Part shown: piece by piece, positions 7,146 to 14,340 of the stretch
Layout of the letters: the number at the start of each line of letters is the position of its first letter
Numbering within the stretch: position 1 is the first letter of the stretch
Assembly: GCA_021849525.1 (NCBI GenBank)
Contig: JAJZSS010000003.1
Span: 1-16,989 of the forward strand
Origin: Chloroflexota bacterium
Lineage (GTDB): Bacteria; Chloroflexota; Anaerolineae; Anaerolineales; UBA4823
Length of the DNA: 16,989 bases
Direction of reading: 5' to 3'
The notes under the pieces: generated by a model
The model's database searches: none
Told to the model about the DNA's origin: nothing
Seen by the model: only the letters and a program-made list of their open reading frames with translations
Translations under genes and position numbers: made by a program

Positions 7146-8567
7146 TTACGGGAACACCTGCTCAAGCCAATCCATGGGATCGACCTGTACCCCGCCTGCC
7201 CAAATCTCAAAATGCAAGTGTGGTCCGGTGACCCGACCAGTATTGCCAACCAGACCAATCAGCTGCCCGACTTCCACCTGATCCCCCACCGAAACTTCAA
7301 TCTCGGATTGGTGCATATATCCCGAGTACACTCCCCAACCATGGTCGATCATCGTGGCATTGCCTCTCACCGTCAAGGGACCGGCGAAAACGACAGTCCC
7401 GGCGGCAGGAGCATAAATCTCCGTCCCAACTCCGCCGCAAAAATCTAATCCTGTATGAAAATAACTGTAAGGGCTGCCATTGTATGAGCGCCGGTTGCCA
7501 TACTGCGACGGCCAACATTCTGCGAATTCTTTTGGAACCGGAGCGACAAACAAATCCTGCCACTGCTTCTGTAAGGTTACCGGCTGAGCTAAAGCAGTCC
7601 ATTGGGCATCTTCGGGACGAGTCACTGCTGGGTCCACTGTCTCCGGGCTGACAACCAGTACCGGATCCATTGGATAACCCCCCGAACGGATATAAATCGA
7701 CTGAGAGAATGAAAAACCTGCCCCATTGGCTAAAGTCCCCTTTATTGCCAGAGGGTAAAGTCCCGGATCTGTCATTGCATGCACGCCCAGGATGGCGTAA
7801 TAACTCCCGTTTTCGGAGCCAACAAATTCAAATGAATCATCGAGCAGGGAGACTGCAACAGCCAGGCCTTGGCTGCCCTTTAGCTGCAATACTGCAGCTT
7901 TGCCCTGCACTAAAGGAGTCGGAGTGAGCTGCAGGTCCTCGATTTCTCCAGGTAGGCCAACTGGTCCACTCAGGGATGTCCCGGGTAGACGCAATACATC
8001 GCCAGGTATGGCTTTAATAGGACCCGGGAGCTCATTCAATAAGGCTATTTCCCAGGGATTGCGACCTTTCAGCACAGCCAGCTCCAGGGCTGTCTGACCT
8101 TCAGCCAGGCCAGACCGGTCCCCAGGCAGCTCGACATTCTCTTGAACCGGTAAGATCAAACTGCGACCTACAAATAACTCTGCCGGGCTGGTCAGGTGGT
8201 TTAACCGCGCCAGGTCAATTTCAGACACCCGATATTTCCGGCTCAGGCTGAGCAAATCTTCTCCAAAAGCAACTTCTTCTGTTTTCAACTCTCCGCTGAC
8301 ACCTGCCAGGCCGGGGATCACCAGGCGCGTACCGATACCTACTGTATCGGGATTGTTGATCTGGTTATAAGTGGTCAGCTCATTCAGGCTGATCCCAAAC
8401 TGGACAGCCACCGACCATAATGTATCCCCTTCCTGAACCACATACACCGGACCATCCGGGAGAGTATCTTGGGCAAACCCGCGCCCTGGCAGAACCAACG
8501 CTGCCAGCATGATGACCAATGCTGGCAAAGAAAAGATGGAACGAGAACGGCGATCAGGATAATTCAT
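7146..8567 (-). CDS. Secreted LysM-repeat M23 family metallopeptidase (peptidoglycan hydrolase)
   Basis: This is a zinc endopeptidase of the lysostaphin/NlpD type that would cut or bind peptidoglycan outside the membrane. Residues 1-32 form a signal peptide: basic DRRSRS, a hydrophobic core ALVIMLAALVLP, and a cleavage site near GFA. Next come two LysM domains (about 41-85 with VVQEGDTLWSVAVQFG, and about 95-140), a third degenerate LysM (about 155-194), an Ig-like spacer (205-300), and the M23 domain. Its zinc and catalytic residues are H371 and D375 (FHTGLD), H419 and the H450-x-H452 pair (GPHLHFEIW). The start is ambiguous: TTG at 8576, GTG at 8573 and ATG at 8567 are in frame, and the best SD-like GAG favours GTG. 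The ATG is chosen here. All overlap the DUF192 gene, so the two are probably translated together. Confidence 0.93.
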   Translation of the reverse strand: MNYPDRRSRSIFSLPALVIMLAALVLPGRGFAQDTLPDGPVYVVQEGDTLWSVAVQFGISLNELTTYNQINNPDTVGIGTRLVIPGLAGVSGELKTEEVAFGEDLLSLSRKYRVSEIDLARLNHLTSPAELFVGRSLILPVQENVELPGDRSGLAEGQTALELAVLKGRNPWEIALLNELPGPIKAIPGDVLRLPGTSLSGPVGLPGEIEDLQLTPTPLVQGKAAVLQLKGSQGLAVAVSLLDDSFEFVGSENGSYYAILGVHAMTDPGLYPLAIKGTLANGAGFSFSQSIYIRSGGYPMDPVLVVSPETVDPAVTRPEDAQWTALAQPVTLQKQWQDLFVAPVPKEFAECWPSQYGNRRSYNGSPYSYFHTGLDFCGGVGTEIYAPAAGTVVFAGPLTVRGNATMIDHGWGVYSGYMHQSEIEVSVGDQVEVGQLIGLVGNTGRVTGPHLHFEIWAGGVQVDPMDWLEQVFP

Positions 8568-8934
8568 GCTCACCAATAATCTCGACCCGATCCCCTACGC
8601 TAAAGAGGTTTAGATGAGCTGCATCCAGCTCAAGAATATATTTAGCTGGTGCTTTGGGAAAGTAGGCAGGACGCCAGGAGCGGGCTAACTGGATATCGAC
8701 AACTTCCCATCTGGCATTGATCCAAAATACCGCCAGGTCAAAAGAGACCCCCAACATATGAATTGACGAATCGAGGCGACTCTCGCGCCCCTGTACCAGG
8801 AGGATCCCCTCACAGGGTGGTAGCGCAGAATGAAAAGTAAGCCCACGTAAGCGACTTGAAAACGTATCGCAGTAGTGGGCTTTAATCTTTAGCGAATTTT
8901 CGGAGGTTAAATTTCGGAGAACGACCTGTCGCAT
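8554..8934 (-). CDS. DUF192 family protein
   Basis: This 126-residue protein has the DUF192 layout: a RLRGLTFHSALPPCEGILLVQG segment (usual form GL-x-R-x-x-L-x-x-x-x-G-M-L-F), then SIHMLGVSFDLAVFWINARWEVVDIQ in place of the FWMKNTxxPLDIAFLD signature, and near the end KYILELDAAHLNLFSVGDRVEI. The family is small, beta-rich and functionally uncharacterised. Many members are secreted, but this one has no obvious signal peptide. No Shine-Dalgarno is seen before the ATG at 8934, where the upstream sequence is AT-rich. It lies 49 nt behind a response-regulator gene and overlaps the LysM/M23 gene. Confidence 0.85.
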   Translation of the reverse strand: MRQVVLRNLTSENSLKIKAHYCDTFSSRLRGLTFHSALPPCEGILLVQGRESRLDSSIHMLGVSFDLAVFWINARWEVVDIQLARSWRPAYFPKAPAKYILELDAAHLNLFSVGDRVEIIGEHELS

Positions 8935-8962
8935 GTTAATATTTCAAATTACCCAAGCAAAC

Positions 8963-8976
8963 CCTGGAACACCAGG
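8963..8976. other. Short inverted repeat between response-regulator and DUF192 genes
   Basis: CCTGG-AACA-CCAGG is a perfect 5-bp stem 7 bases past the response-regulator stop. No T tract follows on the minus strand, so it is at best a weak terminator or processing site. Confidence 0.25.
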
Positions 8977-8983
8977 CAATCAG

Positions 8984-9376
8984 CTAATGTAACGCTGCTT
9001 TTGCTAATACTCGCTCCAGACTATTAACCAATTCTTGCGGGCTAAACGGCTTTGAGATATAGTCTTCCACTCTGGCGATATGCAAACCAAGTACTTTATC
9101 GATAGATTGGGCTTTGGCTGTAACCACAATCACTGGAATATGACGGGTAGACTCATCGGCTTTCATCTGCTGGTAAACATCCCAACCGTCCATATCAGGC
9201 ATCATCAAATCCAATAAAACAACATCCGGCAGCAGCTTGCGGATTTGATCAAGCCCTTCTCTGCCACCGCTGGCGCCGATTACTTCATACCCTTTGCGGA
9301 CAAGGATCAGCCTGACCAGGTCAATCATCTCCTGCTCATCTTCTATGTAAACGATTTTTCGGCTAACCTCAACCAT
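8984..9376 (-). CDS. Single-domain response regulator
   Basis: This is a 130-residue REC-only protein. The acidic pair E12/D13 lies in YIEDEQEM, the phospho-acceptor D56 in VVLLDLMMPDMDG, the switch T86 in VIVVTAK, and K109 in ISKPF. The longest reading frame begins at a GTG at 9391, but the ATG at 9376 has a strong GGAGG five bases upstream and is taken as the start. It is the first gene of a minus-strand cluster leading to DUF192 and a LysM/M23 hydrolase, and may be linked to cell-envelope control. No sensor kinase lies nearby. It matches the REC core closely, unlike the more divergent receiver downstream of lon. Confidence 0.94.
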   Translation of the reverse strand: MVEVSRKIVYIEDEQEMIDLVRLILVRKGYEVIGASGGREGLDQIRKLLPDVVLLDLMMPDMDGWDVYQQMKADESTRHIPVIVVTAKAQSIDKVLGLHIARVEDYISKPFSPQELVNSLERVLAKAALH

Positions 9377-9479
9377 GAGATCCTCCAACACCGAACTGGA
9401 CCCGAATTCAAGTTAAGTTTACCACAATACACTGTGCCACCAATGAAACCAGCACCTCTTGGGATGCCAGACCTTCCCC

Positions 9480-9508
9480 TTGCCACGCCCGCAGGCGTGG
9501 ACTATAAT
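9480..9508 (+). promoter_or_regulatory. Sigma70-type promoter for the efp operon
   Basis: TTGCCA (9480-9485, 5 of 6) and TATAAT (9503-9508, 6 of 6) are separated by exactly 17 bp. Transcription would begin near 9515, giving a leader of about 100 nt before efp. The spacer is largely filled by an inverted repeat. Confidence 0.7.
9483..9500. repeat. Perfect inverted repeat inside the efp promoter
   Basis: CCACGCC-CGCA-GGCGTGG, two 7-bp arms with a 4-base centre, overlaps the end of the -35 box and fills most of the spacer. A protein bound here would compete directly with RNA polymerase. No T tract follows, so it is not a standard terminator. The operator role is inferred. Confidence 0.55.
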
Positions 9509-9617
9509 CTTCAGGTTGTGAAGCGATCCCCTTCGTTCCACAATTTCATGACCCAATGAACGAAACGGATTTGTTTGCTGGGGACGTGCTATTTTATTCT
9601 AATTAGTGAGGCAAATT

Positions 9618-10175
9618 ATGATCGACGTTAATGATCTCCGCAAAGGTGTAACCTTTGTTCTGGATGGAAATCTTTTTAAAGTATTGGATTACCACCACCA
9701 TAAGCCTGGGCGGGGAAATGCAACCATCAAGGTGAAGACGATTAATTTACGCTCTGGAACAAACCTGGAAATGACCTTCACCTCAGGCGACCGCGTGGAA
9801 GACGTGCGCCTGGATTATCACAATGTGCAATTCCTTTATACGGATGGCGAATTCTACCATTTTATGGATCTGGAAACCTACGAACAACCTGCCCTGAACA
9901 AGGATGTCTTAGGCGATGCGACAGATTACCTTAAAGAAGGACTGGAAGTTAAATTAACCTTCTATGATGGTAAACCACTGGATATCGAGCTACCCACTTC
10001 GGTTGATCTGGAAGTTACAAAAGCTGATGTCGCGGTGCGCGGCGATACAGCCACGGGTGTTAACAAGAAAGTTATCACTGAGACTGGCCTGCAGGTTTCG
10101 GTGCCTGCTTTTGTAGTCGCTGGCGATACGATCCGTGTCGATACACGTAACGGGGCATACCTGACACGGGTCTAA
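9618..10175 (+). CDS. efp: Elongation factor P
   Basis: EF-P binds the ribosome between the P and E sites and relieves stalling at consecutive prolines. The 185 residues match the family length, with three beta-barrel domains: KOW-like N-terminal (1-64), OB (about 65-126) and C-terminal OB (about 130-185, ending GDTIRVDTRNGAYLTRV). The loop that reaches the peptidyl-transferase centre reads HHHKPGRGNA, placing R32 where E. coli has its modified lysine K34. The longest frame starts at a GTG at 9606, but the ATG at 9618 gives the canonical MIDVNDLRKG and has GAGG six bases upstream. It is the first gene after the strong promoter at 9480-9508 and is followed 28 nt later by the Cys-rich gene. Confidence 0.97.
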   Translation: MIDVNDLRKGVTFVLDGNLFKVLDYHHHKPGRGNATIKVKTINLRSGTNLEMTFTSGDRVEDVRLDYHNVQFLYTDGEFYHFMDLETYEQPALNKDVLGDATDYLKEGLEVKLTFYDGKPLDIELPTSVDLEVTKADVAVRGDTATGVNKKVITETGLQVSVPAFVVAGDTIRVDTRNGAYLTRV

Positions 10176-10203
10176 TCTAAGCCTTGGTTAACTGACTTAC
10201 ATC

Positions 10204-10542
10204 ATGCTCACACCGGCTGGGAAAGAGTGTCGTTATTTTTATGGGGACTACTACCGCGGGCGCGTCCATGAAGAATGCCGTCTGCTAGCCGATGCTATCC
10301 CTCCTCTGACCTGGAAAGCGAGCCTTTGCGATACCTGCCCGGTGCCTGAAATATTACAGGCAAATGCCTGTAAGAATATGGTCCTGACTCCAAGCCTGAT
10401 CCGACCATTTCCATTTATTCGCCAGCAGGTTCAAATCCGAGCCTATTGCCAGAAAACGCAACGCGCTGTGAGCGAGCCTCAAGTTGGCTGTGGAGAATGC
10501 CATCCCCTGCCAGCCGTCTTCACTGGAGAAAATCTTGACTAA
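10204..10542 (+). CDS. Uncharacterised cysteine-rich protein downstream of efp
   Basis: This 112-residue protein has eight cysteines (C9, C25, C42, C45, C56, C82, C96, C99) and no signal peptide. The pattern is ECRYFYGDYYRGRVHEECRLL, then a CDTCPVP pair, NAC, and a late CGEC pair followed by His. This fits a zinc-binding or Fe-S protein, possibly with two metal sites; the function is unknown to me. No Shine-Dalgarno precedes the ATG at 10204. Its end overlaps the HAD-DinB gene: the TTG start of that gene lies 8 bases inside this frame. That arrangement and the ordered Cys spacing support a real gene in the efp operon. Confidence 0.75.
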   Translation: MLTPAGKECRYFYGDYYRGRVHEECRLLADAIPPLTWKASLCDTCPVPEILQANACKNMVLTPSLIRPFPFIRQQVQIRAYCQKTQRAVSEPQVGCGECHPLPAVFTGENLD

Positions 10543-11731
10543 AACGTTGCTGTTTGACATCGACGAAACCTTGCTGGGCAATAGCATGGACACTTTTTTG
10601 CCGTCCTATCTCAAAGCCCTTGCCCGGCATCTCTCACCCTATATTCCTCCCGACAAGATGGTTCCACAGCTTTTAGCAGCCACCAGGCTGATGGAAGAAA
10701 ATAACCTGCCAGATTGCACCCTTGAAAAGGTCTTCAGCGCTGGATTTTATCCCGCCCTGGGATACCGCCAGGAAGACCTTGCCGGCACCCTGGCCGATTT
10801 TTACGAGAATGTTTTTCCGACCCTGGTCAATGTCGCTGAATTTAGACCAGAGGCAGCCCAGGTGATCGATTCTGTGCTTGCCGAGGGCTACCAGATCGCC
10901 ATTGCCACCAATCCACTTTTCCCTCGCCGGGCCGTCGAACATCGCCTTGCCTGGGCGGGTTTGCCTGTAGAGCGTTATCCCTTTAAGATTCTCACCTCGT
11001 ATGAAAATTTCCATTTTGCCAAGCCAAATCCAGCCTACTATGCCGAAATCCTGGCTCAACTCGGCTGGCCTGATGGCCCGATCGTTATGGTTGGGGATGA
11101 CCCAGAAAGGGATATTATCCCGGCTCGCCGGCTAGGTCTGGCTACATTCCATGTAAATTCGACACCAGTGGCTGTGCAGGGTAATCCAGCGCATGGCATG
11201 GGCAGCCTGCTTGATCTATTAGATTGGCTGAAAGCTACCCCATCCGAGCTCCAACTGCCGGATTTTAATACCCCTCAAGTAACACTTTTCACGCTGCGTA
11301 CAACTCCAGCAGTTTTCGATACCTGGTGCGCAGATCTAACCCCTGAGCGCTGGAGCCTTCAATCCCAGCCGCCTGCCTGGAGTCCGGTAGAGATCGTTTG
11401 CCATTTGCGTGACGTTGATATCGAGGTCAATCTGCCCCGCCTGAAAAAAATTATCAGCACACCGAATCCATTTATTCCGGGCAGCGATTCCGACCGCTGG
11501 GCAGAGGAACGCAAGTATATTCACCAGAATGGACGACAGGCGCTCAACAGTTTTACAACTGCTCGAATGGAAATGATCTCGATTATGGAAAAGTTAAGTA
11601 CTGCTGAATGGGAGCTCCCTGCTCGGCATGCGATTTTTGGCCCAACGCGTCTTATTGAAATAGTCGAGATTACCGGTGCTCACGATCGATTACACGTCGA
11701 GCAATTACGCACAGAGCTGGCAATCCACTAA
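10535..11731 (+). CDS. HAD-superfamily hydrolase fused to a DinB-like domain
   Basis: This is a two-domain protein of 398 residues. The N-terminal HAD phosphatase-like domain (1-235) has motif I LFDIDET (nucleophile D8, acid/base D10), a long helical cap, motif II T125 in IATNP, the motif III lysine K163 in FAKPNP, and motif IV GDDPERD (D188, D189). The C-terminal part (about 248-395) looks like a DinB_2-type four-helix domain: WSPVEIVCHLRDVD with H290, and HDRLHVEQL with H383 and H387, the usual three-His metal site. A longer frame opens with a TTG at 10484. The TTG at 10535 is preferred because GGAG lies six bases upstream and HAD motif I then starts at residue 5. The substrate is unknown. 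It is translationally coupled to the Cys-rich gene. Confidence 0.88.
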   Translation: MTKTLLFDIDETLLGNSMDTFLPSYLKALARHLSPYIPPDKMVPQLLAATRLMEENNLPDCTLEKVFSAGFYPALGYRQEDLAGTLADFYENVFPTLVNVAEFRPEAAQVIDSVLAEGYQIAIATNPLFPRRAVEHRLAWAGLPVERYPFKILTSYENFHFAKPNPAYYAEILAQLGWPDGPIVMVGDDPERDIIPARRLGLATFHVNSTPVAVQGNPAHGMGSLLDLLDWLKATPSELQLPDFNTPQVTLFTLRTTPAVFDTWCADLTPERWSLQSQPPAWSPVEIVCHLRDVDIEVNLPRLKKIISTPNPFIPGSDSDRWAEERKYIHQNGRQALNSFTTARMEMISIMEKLSTAEWELPARHAIFGPTRLIEIVEITGAHDRLHVEQLRTELAIH

Positions 11732-11766
11732 ATCAACTTTTGCTTCGAAATCAGTTTGCGTCTGTC

Positions 11767-11824
11767 ACCCCAGGCGCATTTTATTTTTTACATTGGTAGC
11801 GCCTCCTTTTACCCGGCCTGGGGT
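11767..11824 (+). promoter_or_regulatory. Possible structured leader upstream of fabF
   Basis: In the 133-nt gap before fabF, ACCCCAGG (11767-11774) can pair with CCTGGGGT (11817-11824), while AGGCGC (11772-11777) can pair with GCGCCT (11799-11804). The first arms share bases 11772-11774, so the two stems compete. A T-rich stretch (11780-11789) lies in the loop. This may be an attenuator or a terminator of the efp operon; no clear promoter is seen. Confidence 0.3.
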
Positions 11825-11864
11825 TATCACCTTCATAATTTCGCCCACTTTACTGGAGGCTCGA

Positions 11865-13127
11865 ATGGTAAATAAGGTTGTAATCACCGGCCTGGGTACA
11901 ATTAGCCCTGTCGGAAATAATCCTGAAACAGCCTGGAAAAATATACTTTCCGGACAATCTGGAGTTGGTCCGATCACCCACTATGATGCCAGCGAATATA
12001 AAACACGCTTTGCAGCTGAGGTAAAGGATTTCGATCCAATCGCCATATACGGTAGTCGGGAAGCACGCCGGATGGATCGCTTCGCCCAATTTGCGGTTGC
12101 GGCGTGCATGCAAGCTGTAGAAAATGCCCAGCTTGAGATCGATGATGGTAATCGTCAGCGGATCGGGGTCACCATCGGGACCGGTATTGGGGGGTTGGGA
12201 ACACTTTTCGAGCAGATGCAGATCTTCTTTGAGCGAGGTCCGAGCCGTGTGAGCCCCTTCCTGGTTCCAATGATGCTTCCAGATACCGCTGCGGGCATGG
12301 TCGCAATCCACCTGGGTTTGCAAGGGCCGAATATGGCAGTGGTGACTGCCTGTGCAACCGGCACGAATGCAGTCGGTGAAGCGGCCGAGATGATTCGCCG
12401 GGGGCAGGCGGATGTCGTCCTGGCTGGCGGCAGTGAAGCTGTAATTGTTCCCATCGCTATGGCCGGGTTAAGCGTGATGACGGCTTTATCCACCCGTAAT
12501 GATGAGCCACAGCGTGCTTCACGCCCGTTTGACTTACATCGCGATGGCTTTGTGATGGGTGAAGGCTCCGCAATTCTCGTCCTTGAATCTGAAGAACATG
12601 CTAGAGCACGGGGTGCACACATCCTGGCCGAAGTAACCGGCTATGGCGCCACGAACGACGCCTACCATATCTCTGCCCCTGCAGAAAATGGAGCCGGAGC
12701 TGCTTTATGCATGCGTAACGCCCTCCAGCATGCCAATCTCAGTCTAAACGATATCCAATATATTAATGCTCACGGCACCAGCACCCCATTGAATGATAAG
12801 AGTGAAACGGCAGCCATTAAAACCGTCTTTGGCGAGCAGGCTTACCAGATTCCGGTTTCATCAACGAAGTCCATGACCGGCCACCTGCTTGGAGCATCTG
12901 GCGCCTTAGAAGCAATGATCTGCACACTCGCACTCCGCGATCAGGTGATGCCGCCGACGATCAACTACGAAACACCCGATCCAGTATGCGATCTGGATTA
13001 TGTGCCGAATACCTGCCGACCGGCAAAACTAGACCATATCATGTCGAATTCCTTCGGCTTTGGTGGGCATAACGCCACTATCATCTTGAGCCGGGCTGCT
13101 ACCCCGGGCAGCGAAAATCCGAACTAA
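11865..13127 (+). CDS. fabF: 3-oxoacyl-[acyl-carrier-protein] synthase II (FabF)
   Basis: FabF condenses malonyl-ACP with a growing acyl-ACP in fatty acid chain elongation. The 420 residues have the thiolase fold and the complete C-H-H triad plus lysine: C163 in VTACATGTN, H303 in NAHGTSTPLND, K335 in SSTKSMTGH and H340. These numbers are the same as in E. coli FabF. The NSFGFGGHN glycine loop near the end is intact. An open frame extends 63 codons upstream to 11676, overlapping the previous gene. The ATG at 11865 is the true start because GGAGG is five bases upstream and the protein then begins MVNKVVITGLG as in the family. fabH follows after 15 nt, so the two are co-transcribed. Confidence 0.97.
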   Translation: MVNKVVITGLGTISPVGNNPETAWKNILSGQSGVGPITHYDASEYKTRFAAEVKDFDPIAIYGSREARRMDRFAQFAVAACMQAVENAQLEIDDGNRQRIGVTIGTGIGGLGTLFEQMQIFFERGPSRVSPFLVPMMLPDTAAGMVAIHLGLQGPNMAVVTACATGTNAVGEAAEMIRRGQADVVLAGGSEAVIVPIAMAGLSVMTALSTRNDEPQRASRPFDLHRDGFVMGEGSAILVLESEEHARARGAHILAEVTGYGATNDAYHISAPAENGAGAALCMRNALQHANLSLNDIQYINAHGTSTPLNDKSETAAIKTVFGEQAYQIPVSSTKSMTGHLLGASGALEAMICTLALRDQVMPPTINYETPDPVCDLDYVPNTCRPAKLDHIMSNSFGFGGHNATIILSRAATPGSENPN

Positions 13128-13142
13128 CCGGAGGAATGGCTT

Positions 13143-14264
13143 ATGAGCCCCTATGCACACGGCACAGGCTGGGGAACCGCCGTTCCCGAGCAGGTGTTAA
13201 CCAATGCCGACCTTGAAAAATTGGTGGATACTGATGATGAATGGATCGTCTCTCGAACTGGTATCCATGAACGCCGTATCGCCAGCAGTGAACAAACGAC
13301 GGCATCTTTAGCCACCGAAGCGGCCCTTCAAGCTTTGCAAGTAGCCGGGCTCAAACCAACCGATGTTGATCTGATCATTGTGGCAACTTCATCTCCAGAG
13401 CATACTTTTCCTGCCACAGCTTGCCTGGTTCAGGACCGTATCGGCGCTATCCGCGCCGGAGCATTTGATCTTTCTGCAGCCTGCTCGGGGTTCATTTTTG
13501 GCCTGCATTTAGCAGCTCAATCTATCCGCACCGGTGCAATCCGTAATGCCGTGGTGATCGGATCCGAGACATTATCTCGCCTGGTCAACTGGCAAGATCG
13601 TGGAACCTGCATCTTATTTGGAGATGGGGCTGGCGCCTTTGTCCTGCAGGCAGCTGAAGAGCCGGGAGGAGTGCTTCAAGGTGTCATCCGTTCGGATGGC
13701 TCCGGCGGAGACTTGCTCAGCCTGCCGGCTGGCGGTAGTCGCTACCCGATCAGTCATAAAGTCATTGAAGCAGGACTCCACTATATCCAGATGAACGGCC
13801 GAGAGGTCTTTCGGTTCGCGTCTCGAGTAATGACACAGGCAACCGAAGAAGTAATCCGCAAGGCTGGTCTCCATCTCAACGATATTCAATGGGTTATCCC
13901 TCACCAGGCGAATTTACGTATCATCGAGGCCGCGGCACGAGGCCTGAAGCTGCCGATGGAGCGTTGTATTGTAAACCTGGAACGTTATGGGAATACCTCT
14001 ACCGCATCGATCCCCCTGGCAACCGTTGAAGCGATTAATGATGGGCGAGTCAAAGCAGGCGATAAAATTGTATTTGTGGGTTTTGGCGCCGGGCTCACCT
14101 GGGGGGCCGTATACGTTGAATGGACCGGTCCATTTGCCACCCGCCGCCCATTCGTGCGCCCAGCCTATATTCGTTTCCTGGCGCATGTTCGATCAGCCTT
14201 GTTACAGGTCCTGCGGCGGTTGGATGCGATTATATGGGGGCGCGTCTCCCATTTTGATGAATAA
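13143..14264 (+). CDS. fabH: 3-oxoacyl-[acyl-carrier-protein] synthase III (FabH) with C-terminal extension
   Basis: FabH starts fatty acid synthesis by condensing an acyl-CoA primer with malonyl-ACP. The triad is C114 (DLSAACSGF), H254 (VIPHQANLRI) and N284 (ERYGNTSTAS). The WIVSRTGIHERR substrate-binding region and the GFGAGLTWGA loop are present. The conserved fold ends near residue 328 (GAVYVEW), yet the frame continues about 45 residues, to 373 in total. The tail, which includes FVRPAYIRFLAHVRSALL and RRLDAIIWG, is rich in Arg and hydrophobic residues and could form an amphipathic helix. The start at 13143 has GGAGG (AACCGGAGGAATGGCTT) upstream. The gene is closed by a terminator 22 nt past its stop. 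No acpP, fabD or fabG lies in the window. Confidence 0.96.
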   Translation: MSPYAHGTGWGTAVPEQVLTNADLEKLVDTDDEWIVSRTGIHERRIASSEQTTASLATEAALQALQVAGLKPTDVDLIIVATSSPEHTFPATACLVQDRIGAIRAGAFDLSAACSGFIFGLHLAAQSIRTGAIRNAVVIGSETLSRLVNWQDRGTCILFGDGAGAFVLQAAEEPGGVLQGVIRSDGSGGDLLSLPAGGSRYPISHKVIEAGLHYIQMNGREVFRFASRVMTQATEEVIRKAGLHLNDIQWVIPHQANLRIIEAAARGLKLPMERCIVNLERYGNTSTASIPLATVEAINDGRVKAGDKIVFVGFGAGLTWGAVYVEWTGPFATRRPFVRPAYIRFLAHVRSALLQVLRRLDAIIWGRVSHFDE

Positions 14265-14285
14265 AACTCATTAAACTCCCTGAAT

Positions 14286-14316
14286 AACACCCGCTCAAGC
14301 AACCAGCGGGTGTTTT
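14286..14316 (+). terminator. Rho-independent terminator after fabH
   Basis: AACACCCGCT (14286-14295) pairs perfectly with AGCGGGTGTT (14305-14314) around a 9-base loop and runs into TTTT (14313-14316). It closes the efp/fab gene block. Confidence 0.88.
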
Positions 14317-14340
14317 GATGTATTCATTGGGATTTTTAAA

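Noticed and set aside
11676..11864. Upstream 63-codon extension of fabF
   Set aside because: It overlaps the HAD-DinB gene, and the ATG at 11865 has a strong ribosome site and gives the normal FabF N-terminus.
12155..12622. Minus-strand open frames over fabF
   Set aside because: Shadows of a firmly identified gene; the translation is biased in Ser, Arg and Pro with no motif.
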